Below are positions 53,626-62,512 of a stretch of DNA of 64,000 nt, one piece after another. The notes under the pieces are model-generated. The model worked only from the letters and a program-made list of their open reading frames with translations. It had not been told where the DNA came from and searched no databases. Both the position numbers and the translations under genes were made by a program. The stretch is from Sphingomonas sp. (GTDB lineage Bacteria > Pseudomonadota > Alphaproteobacteria > Sphingomonadales > Sphingomonadaceae): positions 117,110-181,109 of the forward strand of contig NZ_JAIXHL010000008.1 in the NCBI RefSeq assembly GCF_030145815.1, read 5' to 3'. Numbering within the stretch: the first letter of the stretch is position 1; the number at the start of each line of letters is the position of its first letter.

Positions 53626-53940
53626 ATGACTTCGATACCCACCGATCACGACGCGATGCTGGCGGCGCTGACCCGGCTGATACCGATTGCGATGAGCGAT
53701 ACCGGCCAGTCGCGCCGGGTCGCGAACTTCCTGATGGCGTGGTGGAACGGGCCGGAACTCGGCCATTTCGAGATCGCCGACCTGTTCGGGCTGGATGTCG
53801 CTGTCGCGAACGACATTGCGACCATCGTCGGCTATCTCGGACAACGCCCCGGCGCCATCTACATCGACGCCCTCGGCTTCGCCGAGGAGATGCAGGACAT
53901 CATCGCGCTCTGGCGCAAGCCGGTCTCGGCTTCGACCTGA
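53626..53940 (+). CDS. Hypothetical protein, 104 aa
   Basis: The ATG at 53626 was chosen because GGAG lies six bases ahead. The sequence MTSIPTDHDAMLAALTRLIP (from the second Met) and FEIADLFGLDVAVANDIATI forms an all-helical domain seen on plasmids and islands. Function unknown. Confidence 0.65.
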   Translation: MTSIPTDHDAMLAALTRLIPIAMSDTGQSRRVANFLMAWWNGPELGHFEIADLFGLDVAVANDIATIVGYLGQRPGAIYIDALGFAEEMQDIIALWRKPVSAST

Positions 53941-54086
53941 CCGGGCTCCGGTACCGGAATTTCTCGGATCGGGGCCGCCACAGACACCCCGAGGGGCGCC
54001 AAACCTTGCGCGGCATTCATTGCGCGCCATAACGGGAAGTCGTCGGGCGAAGATCGCCAGGGCGTATCCTTTAGTGGGAGGTGCGG

Positions 54087-54677
54087 TTGCCGGAAGAGAA
54101 CAACCTTGTCGCGATGACGATCGAAGTCGTCGCAAGTTACGTGGCGCACAATAATATCCGACCCGAAGACGTGCCGGACTTCATCGCCAAGACCCACGCT
54201 GCGATCGCCGGCATCGCCAAGGAACCCGAAACACCCGCCGAAGAGACACCGGCGGCCCAGCCCGAGTTCACGCCGGCCGTCTCCGTGCGCAAGAGCCTCG
54301 CCTCGCCTGATCACATTCTTTCGATGATCGACGGCAAGCCCTACAAGTCGCTGAAGCGACATCTCAGCAGCCACGGCCTGACCCCTGCCGAATACCGCGT
54401 CCGCTATGGTCTCAAGTCCGACTATCCGATGGTGGCGCCCGGTTACTCGGCGCAGCGGCGCGAGGTAGCCAAGCGTCTCGGCCTGGGTCGCAAGCGGCAG
54501 GAGCCCACAGCGCCCGCCGAGGCAGCACCGCCATCAGGTGACGCCGCGCCCGCTCCGCAACCGAAGCCCCGCGCCCGCCGCGCCAAGGCCGAGAACACGC
54601 CCCCCTCCCAGGCCGGCGCCAAGACGCCGCGGCGGCGCAAGCAGCAACCCGCAGACGCTGGAGCAGTCGAAGCCTGA
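54087..54677 (+). CDS. MucR/Ros-family transcriptional regulator
   Basis: 196 aa from a TTG with GGGAGG five bases upstream (the GTG at 54081 is less well spaced). MucR features: NNLVAMTIEVVASYVAHNNI then a linker, and the C-terminal DNA-binding part SLKRHLSSHGLTPAEYRVRY GLKSDYPMVAP with the Ros zinc-finger region lacking its first cysteines, followed by a Lys/Arg/Pro-rich tail. MucR proteins are global repressors of surface and transfer genes; on islands they often control element genes. Confidence 0.85.
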   Translation: MPEENNLVAMTIEVVASYVAHNNIRPEDVPDFIAKTHAAIAGIAKEPETPAEETPAAQPEFTPAVSVRKSLASPDHILSMIDGKPYKSLKRHLSSHGLTPAEYRVRYGLKSDYPMVAPGYSAQRREVAKRLGLGRKRQEPTAPAEAAPPSGDAAPAPQPKPRARRAKAENTPPSQAGAKTPRRRKQQPADAGAVEA

Positions 54678-54846
54678 GCCTTGGGGCCGACGCACCTGCG
54701 ACGACGGTACGATCCCGACGGCGCCGAAGAGGCGCTCGTCGGAGCGGCGCTGACGCGCCTTACTCGGCCGAACGGCCGAGGAGCTGAGTGGGTGAGAGAG
54801 AGTGTTCGGACAAGGGGTTCGAGCGCTCAATCTCAGGAGACTTCCC

Positions 54847-55350
54847 ATGAACATCGGCACCATCACCCAGAACGCCAGCGGCACCTACACCGGCAAGATC
54901 TCGACGCTCACCGTTGCGATCGTGATCGCGCTTCGGACGGTCCAGTCGACCAACCCGCGCGCGCCCAAGTTCGAAATCCTCGCACTGTCGGCCGCCCGCC
55001 AGTGGGTCCAGGTCGGCGCGCTTTTCGAGCTCGCCTCCAACTCGACCGGCGAGACCTTCCTCAACGGCAAGATCGAGGATCCGAGCCTCGACAAGCCGCT
55101 CTACATCTCGGCGTTCCGCCAGGAGGACGGCTCCTACAACATCGTCTGGTCGCGCCCCACCCGCCGCCGCGAGGCGCCCACCGACACGGTCGCGACCGAC
55201 GACGGCCTGCCGCCGCTGCCGGGGACCGAGCAGCCGGCCGCACCCGTGGGAACCGACGGTCTGGGTGAGTCCTCGGCCGAAGGTGCGTTCGGCGGCAGCG
55301 AGCCCGCGCCGGGCGGCCGCCGGCGCCGCACGCCCGAGATGGCGGACTGA
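54847..55350 (+). CDS. DUF736 family protein
   Basis: 167 aa from the ATG at 54847. MNIGTITQNASGTYTGKIST and FEILALSAARQWVQVGALFE are the DUF736 pattern; after about residue 110 the tail is a Pro/Gly-rich disordered stretch ending RRRRTPEMAD. DUF736 is widespread on sphingomonad plasmids; function unknown. It is followed by a clear terminator. Confidence 0.82.
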   Translation: MNIGTITQNASGTYTGKISTLTVAIVIALRTVQSTNPRAPKFEILALSAARQWVQVGALFELASNSTGETFLNGKIEDPSLDKPLYISAFRQEDGSYNIVWSRPTRRREAPTDTVATDDGLPPLPGTEQPAAPVGTDGLGESSAEGAFGGSEPAPGGRRRRTPEMAD

Positions 55351-55402
55351 TCGCCGCCAACCGATTGGCGCGCAGCTGCTCTGCGCGCCGACGTCACGAC
55401 AG

Positions 55403-55438
55403 GGCCTGCTTCGCCTCACCGCGAAGCGGGCCTTTTTT
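55403..55438 (+). terminator. Rho-independent terminator after DUF736 gene
   Basis: GGCCTGCTTCGC (55403-55414) pairs with GCGAAGCGGGCC (55421-55432) with one G-U pair, a six-base loop, and runs straight into TTTTTT (55433-55438). It ends transcription 50-90 bases after the DUF736 stop and separates it from the vapBC unit. Confidence 0.85.
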
Positions 55439-55501
55439 GCCAGCGTGCGAGGACGTTCTCTTCCCCTCGGCAACACATCATTGAACAAACCCGTCCGGTG
55501 A

Positions 55502-55522
55502 TGTATATGCCTGTGTATATGC
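55502..55522 (+). promoter_or_regulatory. Direct repeat, likely VapB operator
   Basis: TGTATATGC occurs twice (55502-55510 and 55514-55522), a 12-base period, ending just before the AAGGAG of vapB. Toxin-antitoxin operons are autoregulated at such repeats. Binding is inferred. Confidence 0.55.
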
Positions 55523-55534
55523 AAGGAGTCTGCC

Positions 55535-55798
55535 GTGACGCCCGATCATGAAGCAACGGTCACCAGAGAAGCGAAGCTGTTCCGCAACAACAAAAGCCAG
55601 GCAGTGCGCATCCCGGCGGATTTCGAGCTGCCTGGGGATCGAGTCATGATCCACCGGGAGGGAGATCGACTGGTCATCGAGCCGATCCGCCGCCGAAACA
55701 TCGTCGAGGTCCTTGCGAGCCTCGAACCCCTTGGCCCCGAGGATGAGTTCCCGGACATCGACAGCGACTTGCTTCCCGCCAAGGCCATCGATTTGTGA
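55535..55798 (+). CDS. vapB: VapB-type antitoxin (AbrB-like)
   Basis: 87 aa from a GTG with AAGGAG six bases upstream. AKLFRNNKSQAVRIPADFEL then MIHREGDRLVIEPI is an AbrB/SpoVT swapped-hairpin domain; the acidic C-terminus would wrap the toxin. It overlaps vapC by four bases (GTGA). Confidence 0.87.
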   Translation: MTPDHEATVTREAKLFRNNKSQAVRIPADFELPGDRVMIHREGDRLVIEPIRRRNIVEVLASLEPLGPEDEFPDIDSDLLPAKAIDL

Positions 55799-56208
55799 CC
55801 CAGCTCTACATGCTCGATACCAACATCGTGTCGGAACTCGCGCGAAACCCGCACGGCGCCGTAGCCACCCGCATCGCGCAAGTCGGTTCCGATGCGATTT
55901 GCGTCAGCATCATCACCGCGGCGGAGTTGCGCTACGGCTGCGCGAAGAAGGGGTCCCCCAGGCTCCTGGCCCAGATAGAGGCGATCCTCGGCAGCGTGTC
56001 CGTGCTTGCGCTCGATGTCCCGGCGGACACTGAATATGGCGGCATCCGAGCTGAGCTGGAGAGCGCGGGCAAACCCATCGGGCCCAACGACCTCTTCATT
56101 GCGGCTCATGCCTATGCGCTCGGCGCCACATTGGTGACCGCCAATATCGGCGAGTTCTCCCGCGTCCGCGCCCTCAAGGTGGAAAATTGGCTGAGCGACG
56201 TCCATTAA
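55795..56208 (+). CDS. vapC: VapC-type PIN-domain toxin
   Basis: 137 aa from a GTG. The PIN acids are in place: Asp in YMLDTNIVSEL, Glu in TAAELRYG, and Asp in PNDLFIAAHAYALGATLVTA. PIN RNases of VapBC systems cut tRNA or other RNAs when the antitoxin is lost, which keeps mobile elements in the population. Confidence 0.87.
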   Translation: MTQLYMLDTNIVSELARNPHGAVATRIAQVGSDAICVSIITAAELRYGCAKKGSPRLLAQIEAILGSVSVLALDVPADTEYGGIRAELESAGKPIGPNDLFIAAHAYALGATLVTANIGEFSRVRALKVENWLSDVH

Positions 56209-56304
56209 GGCGATCGCACCGAGTGACGATGTCTCCCGCAAGGCGCCGGTTCTCGCCGTCTGCCCGGCACGCCGTTCAACCCTGTTCCGCTCAACCTCCA
56301 AGAC

Positions 56305-57507
56305 ATGCCGATCCAACCGCCTCCCGCTCCGCACCCCTCGCTGTTCATGCCCCTGAACCGGCCGCCCCGCGTCCACCGCCCGCCGAAGATCGGCCGCAAC
56401 GACCCGTGCTGGTGCGGATCGGACAGGAAGTTCAAGGCCTGTCACGACGGGCGTGAGCGGCTGCCGCAATTCAACCACCACCATGTAGCCGAGGCGTTCC
56501 GCAAGGAGCTGCGCCGACGCTACTGCTCCTATGCCGGCGACGCCGGCGAGCCGTGCGGCGCCGAGATCATCGGCGCCCACACTGTCCAGAAGGAAGGCGG
56601 GCTGCGGGCGATCTCGCGCGCTGGGAAGGTCTATTCCCTCATCGCGACCATGGGCGGGCTCGAGAAGAATGGTGGCCGCCTCGACCCGCGGCTGGTGGGC
56701 ATCGGCGACGCTTCGGTCTTCCCGGGCTTCTGCTCGACCCACGACAACGATCTCTTCAAGCCGATCGAGGGGAAGGACTGCGCGATCGGCGCCTGGGAGG
56801 CGCTGCTCTTCGCCTATCGCGCGGTGTCGTTCGAAGCCTTCTTCAAGCGCGCCATGCTTGCGGTGGCGCCGCTCTTCGCACGGCTGGACGAGGGCCTGCC
56901 GGTCGAGGACCAGGAACTCGCCCAGAACATGGCGCGCCATTTCCATCACGGCGCTGTCGCGGGCGAGGCCGGCACGCGCGCCCGGAAGGCAGCCTATGAC
57001 ACGCGGGTCCGAGCCCGGGACGTGAACGGCTTCTCCTACGCCTGGACGCGCTTCGACGGGCTCCTGCCACTGGTCTGCTGCGGCGCGTTCCTGCCCGACA
57101 ATGATCTGACCGGTCGCCCGCTTCAGCGGCTTGCCCATGGCACGGGTCCGTTCGAGCAGGTCACGCTCAACATCACATCCTATGGCGGCCAGTCGGTCAT
57201 CGTCTTCGGGTGGACCGGCAAGCCCGAGGGCCCGGCGGAGCGCTTCGTGCGGTCCTACCAGAACCTCGGGGACGATGACCGCGCCGCCGCCGCGGTCCGC
57301 CTTGGTCTCGAATATCTCGAGAACAGCTATCTGAGCCCGGCCTGGTGGGACGCACTGACCAGCGCCGATCGCCGCCGTCTCGTCCGTCATTCGGTCGAGA
57401 CCCACGGTCCGCGTTCGGCGGCCGTCTCGCTCGGACTGCGCCAGCCAGTCCCCCATCTGCGCCTCCGCGTCATCGACCGGGGCGGGAGCCTGCCGACCTC
57501 GGCCTGA
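56305..57507 (+). CDS. SEC-C motif protein
   Basis: 400 aa. The N-terminal zinc-binding SEC-C motif is KIGRNDPCWCGSDRKFKACH. A second cysteine cluster (YCSYAGDAGEPCGAEIIGAH) leads into a domain with HTVQKEGGLRAISRAGKVYS. The remaining 300 residues are of unknown fold. SEC-C proteins are tied to protein export and to many defence or mobile-element genes. An ATG 14 codons on is an alternative start. Confidence 0.75.
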   Translation: MPIQPPPAPHPSLFMPLNRPPRVHRPPKIGRNDPCWCGSDRKFKACHDGRERLPQFNHHHVAEAFRKELRRRYCSYAGDAGEPCGAEIIGAHTVQKEGGLRAISRAGKVYSLIATMGGLEKNGGRLDPRLVGIGDASVFPGFCSTHDNDLFKPIEGKDCAIGAWEALLFAYRAVSFEAFFKRAMLAVAPLFARLDEGLPVEDQELAQNMARHFHHGAVAGEAGTRARKAAYDTRVRARDVNGFSYAWTRFDGLLPLVCCGAFLPDNDLTGRPLQRLAHGTGPFEQVTLNITSYGGQSVIVFGWTGKPEGPAERFVRSYQNLGDDDRAAAAVRLGLEYLENSYLSPAWWDALTSADRRRLVRHSVETHGPRSAAVSLGLRQPVPHLRLRVIDRGGSLPTSA

Positions 57508-57769
57508 GCCGCCGGCCGGCGGCCGGTCGTCGCAGGGGCGCCGCGTCCCCAGCGCGCCGCGGCCTTCCTCCGCCTGTTCCTGCCACCTGCGGCGAGACAG
57601 GCCCGCCCCGCAACCCCTGCCGGTCGCCCGTGTTGCCGCTATCGCGGCTGCCCGCGCCAGCTCCCTTCAGGAGTTCCCCTCCGCTCGCGCTCCGGTGCGG
57701 AGCGGGCCTGCACGCCGCTTCCCGGTGTCACCGGCGGAAAGGCCGCTGGACCCAACAAGGAGCATCGCC

Positions 57770-57840
57770 ATGAACAACGTCAACATCGCCGGCCGGGTCG
57801 CCAAGGATCCCGACACCCGCGGCAGCGTCACGACCCTCAT
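57770..57840 (+). pseudogene. 5' fragment of an ssb-like gene
   Basis: After AAGGAGCATCGCC the frame reads MNNVNIAGRVAKDPDTRGSV TTLI, the first residues of a single-stranded-DNA-binding protein, then turns to unrelated sequence and stops at 57889. The rest of the OB fold is missing. The break is at about 57.84 kb, where the frame switches to a recombinase tail. Confidence 0.6.
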
Positions 57841-57951
57841 CTGCTGCCCGAAACCACGGCCAAGTACGCGCACCTCTCGGATGACGTGATCGCGGATGCC
57901 GCCCAGCGTATCTCCGGCTCGCTCGCCCAGGCGATCGGACTGCGGGCATGA
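57841..57951 (+). pseudogene. 3' fragment of a tyrosine recombinase gene
   Basis: Reading frame ends LLPETTAKYAHLSDDVIADA followed by AQRISGSLAQAIGLRA and a TGA at 57949-57951. This is the C-terminus of a phage-type integrase, with the nucleophile Tyr in KYAHL, and resembles the end of the next gene (RYAHLDDEHVLDAAEQIGAA). Its stop overlaps the ATG of that gene (ATGA), so the pair was once a coupled recombinase operon whose first gene lost its 5' part. Confidence 0.6.
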
Positions 57952-59144
57952 CCGCACTTGCGCTCCGTCAGGTTGTCGCCGAGGCCTTGGCCGAAGTCGG
58001 CGCGAACGTCGTTTATTTGCGGCTGCCCAAGGGCAAGCCGCGCACGACCACATGGATCGGCGTCGAACACGGGTTCGGCATCCGGCATTATGCGACGGGG
58101 CGGAACGTCTACATCGTTCAGACCCGAATGGCAGGACGGCTGCGGACCGTGACGATCGGGCCGGCATCGGTCATCACGCGCCACCAGGCGACGATGGTGG
58201 CGCGGCGCGTAATCGCGCACGCCCAGGTCGGCCTCGATCCGGCAACCGATCGCAAGCGCATCCGCTCCGCGCCGCGATTCGATGACTTCTTGAACGAGTA
58301 TTGGGCACGGTGGTCGCCACACTGGAAGCAGTCCACCTACGAGACCCAGTGCGGCTACCGGGCGCTCTACCTCGACGGGGCGTTCCCCGGCGTGTTCATC
58401 GACGCGTTGAACGAGGCGGACGTGACCAAGTGGTTTGCCGAGCTGAACAACCGCACCGGGCCGGGGGCGGCAAACCGCGTCATGAGCATCCTGAACAACA
58501 TGCTGAACAAGGCGGAGGCGTGGGGCTACCGGCTGGAGAACACAAACCCCTGCCGCGCGGTCCGGCTCAATCAGAGGCGGCAATGCGAGCGCTTCCTGAG
58601 CACCGCGGAAATGGGGCGGCTCGGGCGGTTGCTGGCGGAGGAGCGCGCGGGAGAGGACAAGGTCAGGCCGGTCATGGCGACCGCAATCACCCTGCTGCTG
58701 CTTACCGGCTGTCGCGTGAGCGAGATTTTGAGCCTGCAATGGCAGGACGTGCGCGGCAACCGCTTGAACCTACGCGACAGCAAGACCGGCCCGCGAACCG
58801 TATGGCTGGGCGACGAGGCGCGGGAGCTGATCGGCACGTTGCCACGGCTCAAGAATGTGCCTTGGCTATTCTGGAACGCGCGTTTTCGAAAGCCCATCCG
58901 CGGCGTCACCCATTACTGGCACAACCTTCGTGATCGCGCGGGGCTGCCGAAGGTTCGCCTGCACGATCTTCGGCATACCTTTGCAAGCCACGCCGCGATG
59001 AACAAGGAGACGCTGCCGATGATCGGGCGGCTGCTGGGGCATCGGAACCACCAGTCCACGGCTCGCTACGCGCACTTGGACGACGAGCATGTCCTTGATG
59101 CGGCCGAGCAGATCGGCGCAGCCATTGAGCGCATGATGGCATAG
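57948..59144 (+). CDS. Tyrosine recombinase/integrase (second element)
   Basis: 398 aa. N-terminal arm-binding-like part (GFGIRHYATGRNVYIVQTRM), then a core with all catalytic residues: Arg in TGCRVSEILSL, Lys in DSKTGPR, LHDLRHTFASH (His/Arg/His), LLGHRNH and Tyr in ARYAHL. It lies directly behind a truncated recombinase tail. It probably moved the segment that now interrupts the ssb-like gene. Confidence 0.9.
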   Translation: MTALALRQVVAEALAEVGANVVYLRLPKGKPRTTTWIGVEHGFGIRHYATGRNVYIVQTRMAGRLRTVTIGPASVITRHQATMVARRVIAHAQVGLDPATDRKRIRSAPRFDDFLNEYWARWSPHWKQSTYETQCGYRALYLDGAFPGVFIDALNEADVTKWFAELNNRTGPGAANRVMSILNNMLNKAEAWGYRLENTNPCRAVRLNQRRQCERFLSTAEMGRLGRLLAEERAGEDKVRPVMATAITLLLLTGCRVSEILSLQWQDVRGNRLNLRDSKTGPRTVWLGDEARELIGTLPRLKNVPWLFWNARFRKPIRGVTHYWHNLRDRAGLPKVRLHDLRHTFASHAAMNKETLPMIGRLLGHRNHQSTARYAHLDDEHVLDAAEQIGAAIERMMA

Positions 59145-59303
59145 CAGCGATTGGCTCAGGCAGCGCGGCCCGCTTCCTATACATCGCCCCAATGCCTGCC
59201 TCGTCACCAATTCCACCGAGGGGTTCCGGATAAAGGCGCGATAGGCCGCTATCGCTCACCTAGCGGACATTGCAGATAAGCGTGCTCGCGGTATCATCGC
59301 GCT

Positions 59304-59693
59304 ATGAAAAGCACTTCAATCCGATGGTTCTCCGCAGGTGGACTGTTACTGGGGCTTCTGATCCTAGTGATATGGTTCCTTGGTATAGCAACTCACAGCA
59401 TGATTAGCTTTCCCCGTCCGTTCTCATCTGAGCTTTGGAAGAATGCGAAAGAGGGCGCTATCGACGGCACTGACATAAATCGATGTCTTATGACACTCGA
59501 TCTTAGGTTTCGTGTAGGCCTTGTAGGAAGGAGCGAACAGGACATACTGGCCATGCTCGGTAGCGACGACGCGTATGAGCCTCAGAGACGTCCGAAGAGC
59601 TATGTGCTATGCCCAAGTATGGGCGACGCTTACGTTCTCGACCTTCTATGGAAAGATGGCCGGGTCGCTAGCGTCAGCGTTCACGACACCTGA
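59304..59693 (+). CDS. Hypothetical membrane-anchored protein, AT-richer than neighbours
   Basis: 129 aa. One N-terminal membrane segment (GGLLLGLLILVIWFLGIATH), then a small domain with two cysteines (INRCLMTLDLRFRVGLVGRS, YVLCPSMGDAYVLDLLWKDG). Codon use is clearly more AT-rich than in the surrounding genes, suggesting recent transfer. Function unknown. Confidence 0.62.
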   Translation: MKSTSIRWFSAGGLLLGLLILVIWFLGIATHSMISFPRPFSSELWKNAKEGAIDGTDINRCLMTLDLRFRVGLVGRSEQDILAMLGSDDAYEPQRRPKSYVLCPSMGDAYVLDLLWKDGRVASVSVHDT

Positions 59694-59953
59694 CCCTAAA
59701 TGATCTGTCACTAACCGGTCACTCACTTAAGTATGTAGCGGAGATGAACGAGCGACGGCTTTCAGGTAAGCTTAGCGACCTAACGCATGACCAACGATGG
59801 GCGACTGCCGCAGGGCATCTTTGTATATCGAAAGCTGCCAGCCAGCTTTCACGCCGGTCGCGTTTATCGATGGCACCTGAACTGGAAAAGTGGTGTTTAG
59901 GCGACAGTTCGCTTCTGCGACCCGCACTGTTGAAAGCGTGCAACGCGAGCGGC

Positions 59954-60940
59954 TCAGCGTTGGGCAGACGCGGCTTCTGCATCCGACGACGTCGATATGG
60001 CGAAAAGCCCCGCTGCCGGATCGCGGAGCAGCGGCGCGGCTACCCCACCCGCCGCCTCCAGCGAGGGTGGCGCGTCGAATACCGCGGCGCCACGCGTCGC
60101 GGCCGGGGTGGAGACGTAAACCAGCTGACGGGTGTCCGCCTGCCCGGTTCCGATTGCTTCCGAACCAATTGCCTTGCCCGCGTCGCCCGTTAGCAGCAGC
60201 CACGATGATGGCTCGTCGGTGACGCCGAGGAGGGTGAAGCGAGCATTGGCTGCATCCGCAAGGCATAGCTGCTTAGTCGGCCCGTGCAGACGGGCATGGA
60301 TGACGATGGCGGAGGCGGCGGCTTGCTCGACGCCGGGGGACACCGGCTTGCCCGTTCCGAACCGTGGGACGACGACGCAATGCCTGGGGACTTCGAGATC
60401 GGCTGCAAATGCGGGCGGTGCGATCCGGATCGCTGCCAGATGCCGATCTATGCGTGCGGCAAGCCCGGCACGGTCCAAGGTGGCAGAGGTCGCACGCACT
60501 TTCACGATCCACGGTCCAGACTGGGCGACCACCAGAGCGGTCGACTTGAACGGTCCAGCCTGCCGGGCGACGAAGATCTGTCGGAGAGCGGTCGGCGACG
60601 AACTGCCGAACGCCGCGATCTTCTCGACCGGCCCTGCCTCGAAGATCGCCATCGGTATCTGACTCGCAACGACTGGCATGGCCCGGTCAAACCAGAGACG
60701 GGCGTTCGGCACGCTAGCCTTGAAAATGTAGAGGGTGGTCGACTCGGTTCCGGTCGCAGCCTCATAGTCTACGACACTGTCGTTTGGAGTCCCCAGATCG
60801 CGCCGCTCCGCGACCGACTGCGCCTCGAACGTCTCGGGGAGCGACGCTCCGCTGGCGGTGTGGGTCCAACGGGACTGCGCGACTGCGGGCACGCCCGCGA
60901 GCATCGCTATTAACGCCATCCCAACCACAGCTATGCGCAT
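59954..60940 (-). CDS. Secreted hypothetical protein, 328 aa
   Basis: Start at 60940 chosen because it opens a good signal peptide (MRIAVVGMALIAMLAGVPAV AQS); the frame is open further upstream. The mature part is mixed alpha/beta (YEAATGTESTTLYIFKASVP, AGPFKSTALVVAQSGPWIVK, DLEVPRHCVVVPRFGTGKP). No family recognised. It should be periplasmic. Confidence 0.6.
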   Translation of the reverse strand: MRIAVVGMALIAMLAGVPAVAQSRWTHTASGASLPETFEAQSVAERRDLGTPNDSVVDYEAATGTESTTLYIFKASVPNARLWFDRAMPVVASQIPMAIFEAGPVEKIAAFGSSSPTALRQIFVARQAGPFKSTALVVAQSGPWIVKVRATSATLDRAGLAARIDRHLAAIRIAPPAFAADLEVPRHCVVVPRFGTGKPVSPGVEQAAASAIVIHARLHGPTKQLCLADAANARFTLLGVTDEPSSWLLLTGDAGKAIGSEAIGTGQADTRQLVYVSTPAATRGAAVFDAPPSLEAAGGVAAPLLRDPAAGLFAISTSSDAEAASAQR

Positions 60941-61236
60941 CGGTAACAACTCCAAGTCTGCTCTACGGCTTGTGCCAAATGCGTGCTGGTCGGCGACTGC
61001 CGTCCGACCCCTTTCCGCCCCATAGCGGCCGACCCCAGTCATGAATAGCGACCCGGAAATGAACAATCCTGGATCAGACAATCCGCACCCCTTTTTGTTC
61101 TCATAGAGGGGCATGGGTAGCGTCGCAAAGCGCGTTGCCCGGAACGACCTTTCTCCGTCTCACCTGCGGAAAGACACGCTCGGCTGTGCCAACACGCGGC
61201 GCTTGTCGACCGAGCAAGCGACGTCAGTCGTACTGG

Positions 61237-61989
61237 CTAAATCGCTGGTGTGAGACCTCGGCTACGTGCTTCGATTGCTGCCTTAGCCAGAAAACCCTCG
61301 ATGCCGGCAACGGATTGTTGACGACATAGCTGGAGGGCTTCGACCTCGGTGAGGCAGTCGATCCCGTGCCCGAATTGAGCTTGCCAGAGCTGGTCGAGTT
61401 CTTCGCCATGCCGCTCCCATAGCATATGCCGCGTTTCAGGTCTCAGCGAAACGCACTTCGCGTCGCGGCTCTCAGTCAGCGTGGTGATCGCGATGACGGA
61501 CCCGCCCCGCGCCTCAACATAGCCGCGCAGGTTCGCCAATGTGCCGCCCAACCCGACATGATCGTCGACGAGGACGTAGGCCGCGCCTGGCTGCACTTCG
61601 CCGTCGAACATGGCTGGGGTGACCAACCGCTGGAAGGCCGGGGCGCGGGTGTGTCCTACCTTGTTGATCTGGACGATCTCACCCGCGATCACGGGCAGAT
61701 CGAGGTCACGGCCGAGTACCTGCGCCATCGCATCGGGGATCGCGTTGAAGCCCGTCGTCTCGTCGGCAATGACCGGAAGTAGGAGCGCTGGACGACCCGC
61801 AACGGCGCTCCGCAAGGTCTCAGTCGCAGCGCCGTGGAGAAGGTCGATGGCGAGCGTCAAAGCGGCGTCAGGGCTGCCTGCCTTGGCGAGGGCATAGCCC
61901 GGATGACTGTCGCGCCGCGCGACCGTCGTGTGAACCACAACGTCGGGGAAATCGGGAGGCCACGGAAGCCGGGTCGGGGGTGTCGCCAT
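61237..61989 (-). CDS. Phosphoribosyltransferase-like protein
   Basis: 250 aa from the ATG at 61989. The PRPP-binding loop is AYVLVDDHVGLGGTLANLRG, the type I PRTase pattern, with GRPALLLPVIADETTGFNAI ahead of it. Such standalone PRTases occur on plasmids and islands; the base substrate is unknown. It faces leftwards, away from the transfer genes. Confidence 0.78.
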   Translation of the reverse strand: MATPPTRLPWPPDFPDVVVHTTVARRDSHPGYALAKAGSPDAALTLAIDLLHGAATETLRSAVAGRPALLLPVIADETTGFNAIPDAMAQVLGRDLDLPVIAGEIVQINKVGHTRAPAFQRLVTPAMFDGEVQPGAAYVLVDDHVGLGGTLANLRGYVEARGGSVIAITTLTESRDAKCVSLRPETRHMLWERHGEELDQLWQAQFGHGIDCLTEVEALQLCRQQSVAGIEGFLAKAAIEARSRGLTPAI

Positions 61990-62486
61990 CGCCCTACCAA
62001 TACCGCAGCGGGTCGGTTGTGCTGCCCCAAAATCGCTTGCCGAGCGACCGATGAGCTTCGCGATGCAGCGCGTATTCAAGCGATGGCTATTTGGTCCCAA
62101 ATTCGGATCAAAGCTGGAACACTACCGCGCTCGCGATACGGGTCGATCGTTCAATGGCGCGCTGTCCCGCGCGCCCAAGTGCCTGCGGGAAAGCAATTTT
62201 CTCGCAGATTAACAGACTGCCTTTCACGACCACAAAACGATGCCAAAGTCCCTGATTGACAAGCACACCCTACGCACCTGGCGGTGCAGGTTTTCCGGGG
62301 TATGTCAGTGGCTTACGGGCAATCTGGTGAGTGCCACGCCGTGGGACAGTTCGGCGCTTACGTCCGATCCCAGCGGTTCCAATGGCTTAGCCGTCCCACG
62401 CGGTCGCACGCGGTCCAGTCGACGGCAATACCCTTTGCGCCGAGTGCGGCGATCGACTATAAGGCCCGTCGCCTCTTTCGATCCCC
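61990..62486. other. Gene-free stretch, possible regulatory/oriT region before the RHH and TraD genes
   Basis: No protein-like frame. A weak inverted repeat CGTGGGAC (62340-62347)/GTCCCACG (62393-62400) is seen. Its place directly before a DNA-binding RHH gene and a coupling protein would fit an oriT or promoter region, but no direct sign of a nick site is visible. Confidence 0.3.
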
Positions 62487-62512
62487 ACCAGCCTCTCTGC
62501 TAGGAGGCTGGT
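62487..62512 (+). promoter_or_regulatory. Hairpin covering the ribosome-binding site of the RHH gene
   Basis: ACCAGCCTC (62487-62495) pairs exactly with GAGGCTGGT (62504-62512) around an eight-base loop. The Shine-Dalgarno AGGAGG (62502-62507) is mostly inside the right arm, and the TTG start follows at once. The stem would block ribosomes until opened, so translation of the RHH gene and the coupled traD may be regulated here. A terminator role is less likely because only three T follow. Confidence 0.6.

Noticed and set aside
59744..60193. Plus-strand open frame of 149 codons
   Set aside because: Random-like composition, no ribosome-binding site, overlaps the signal-peptide gene on the other strand.
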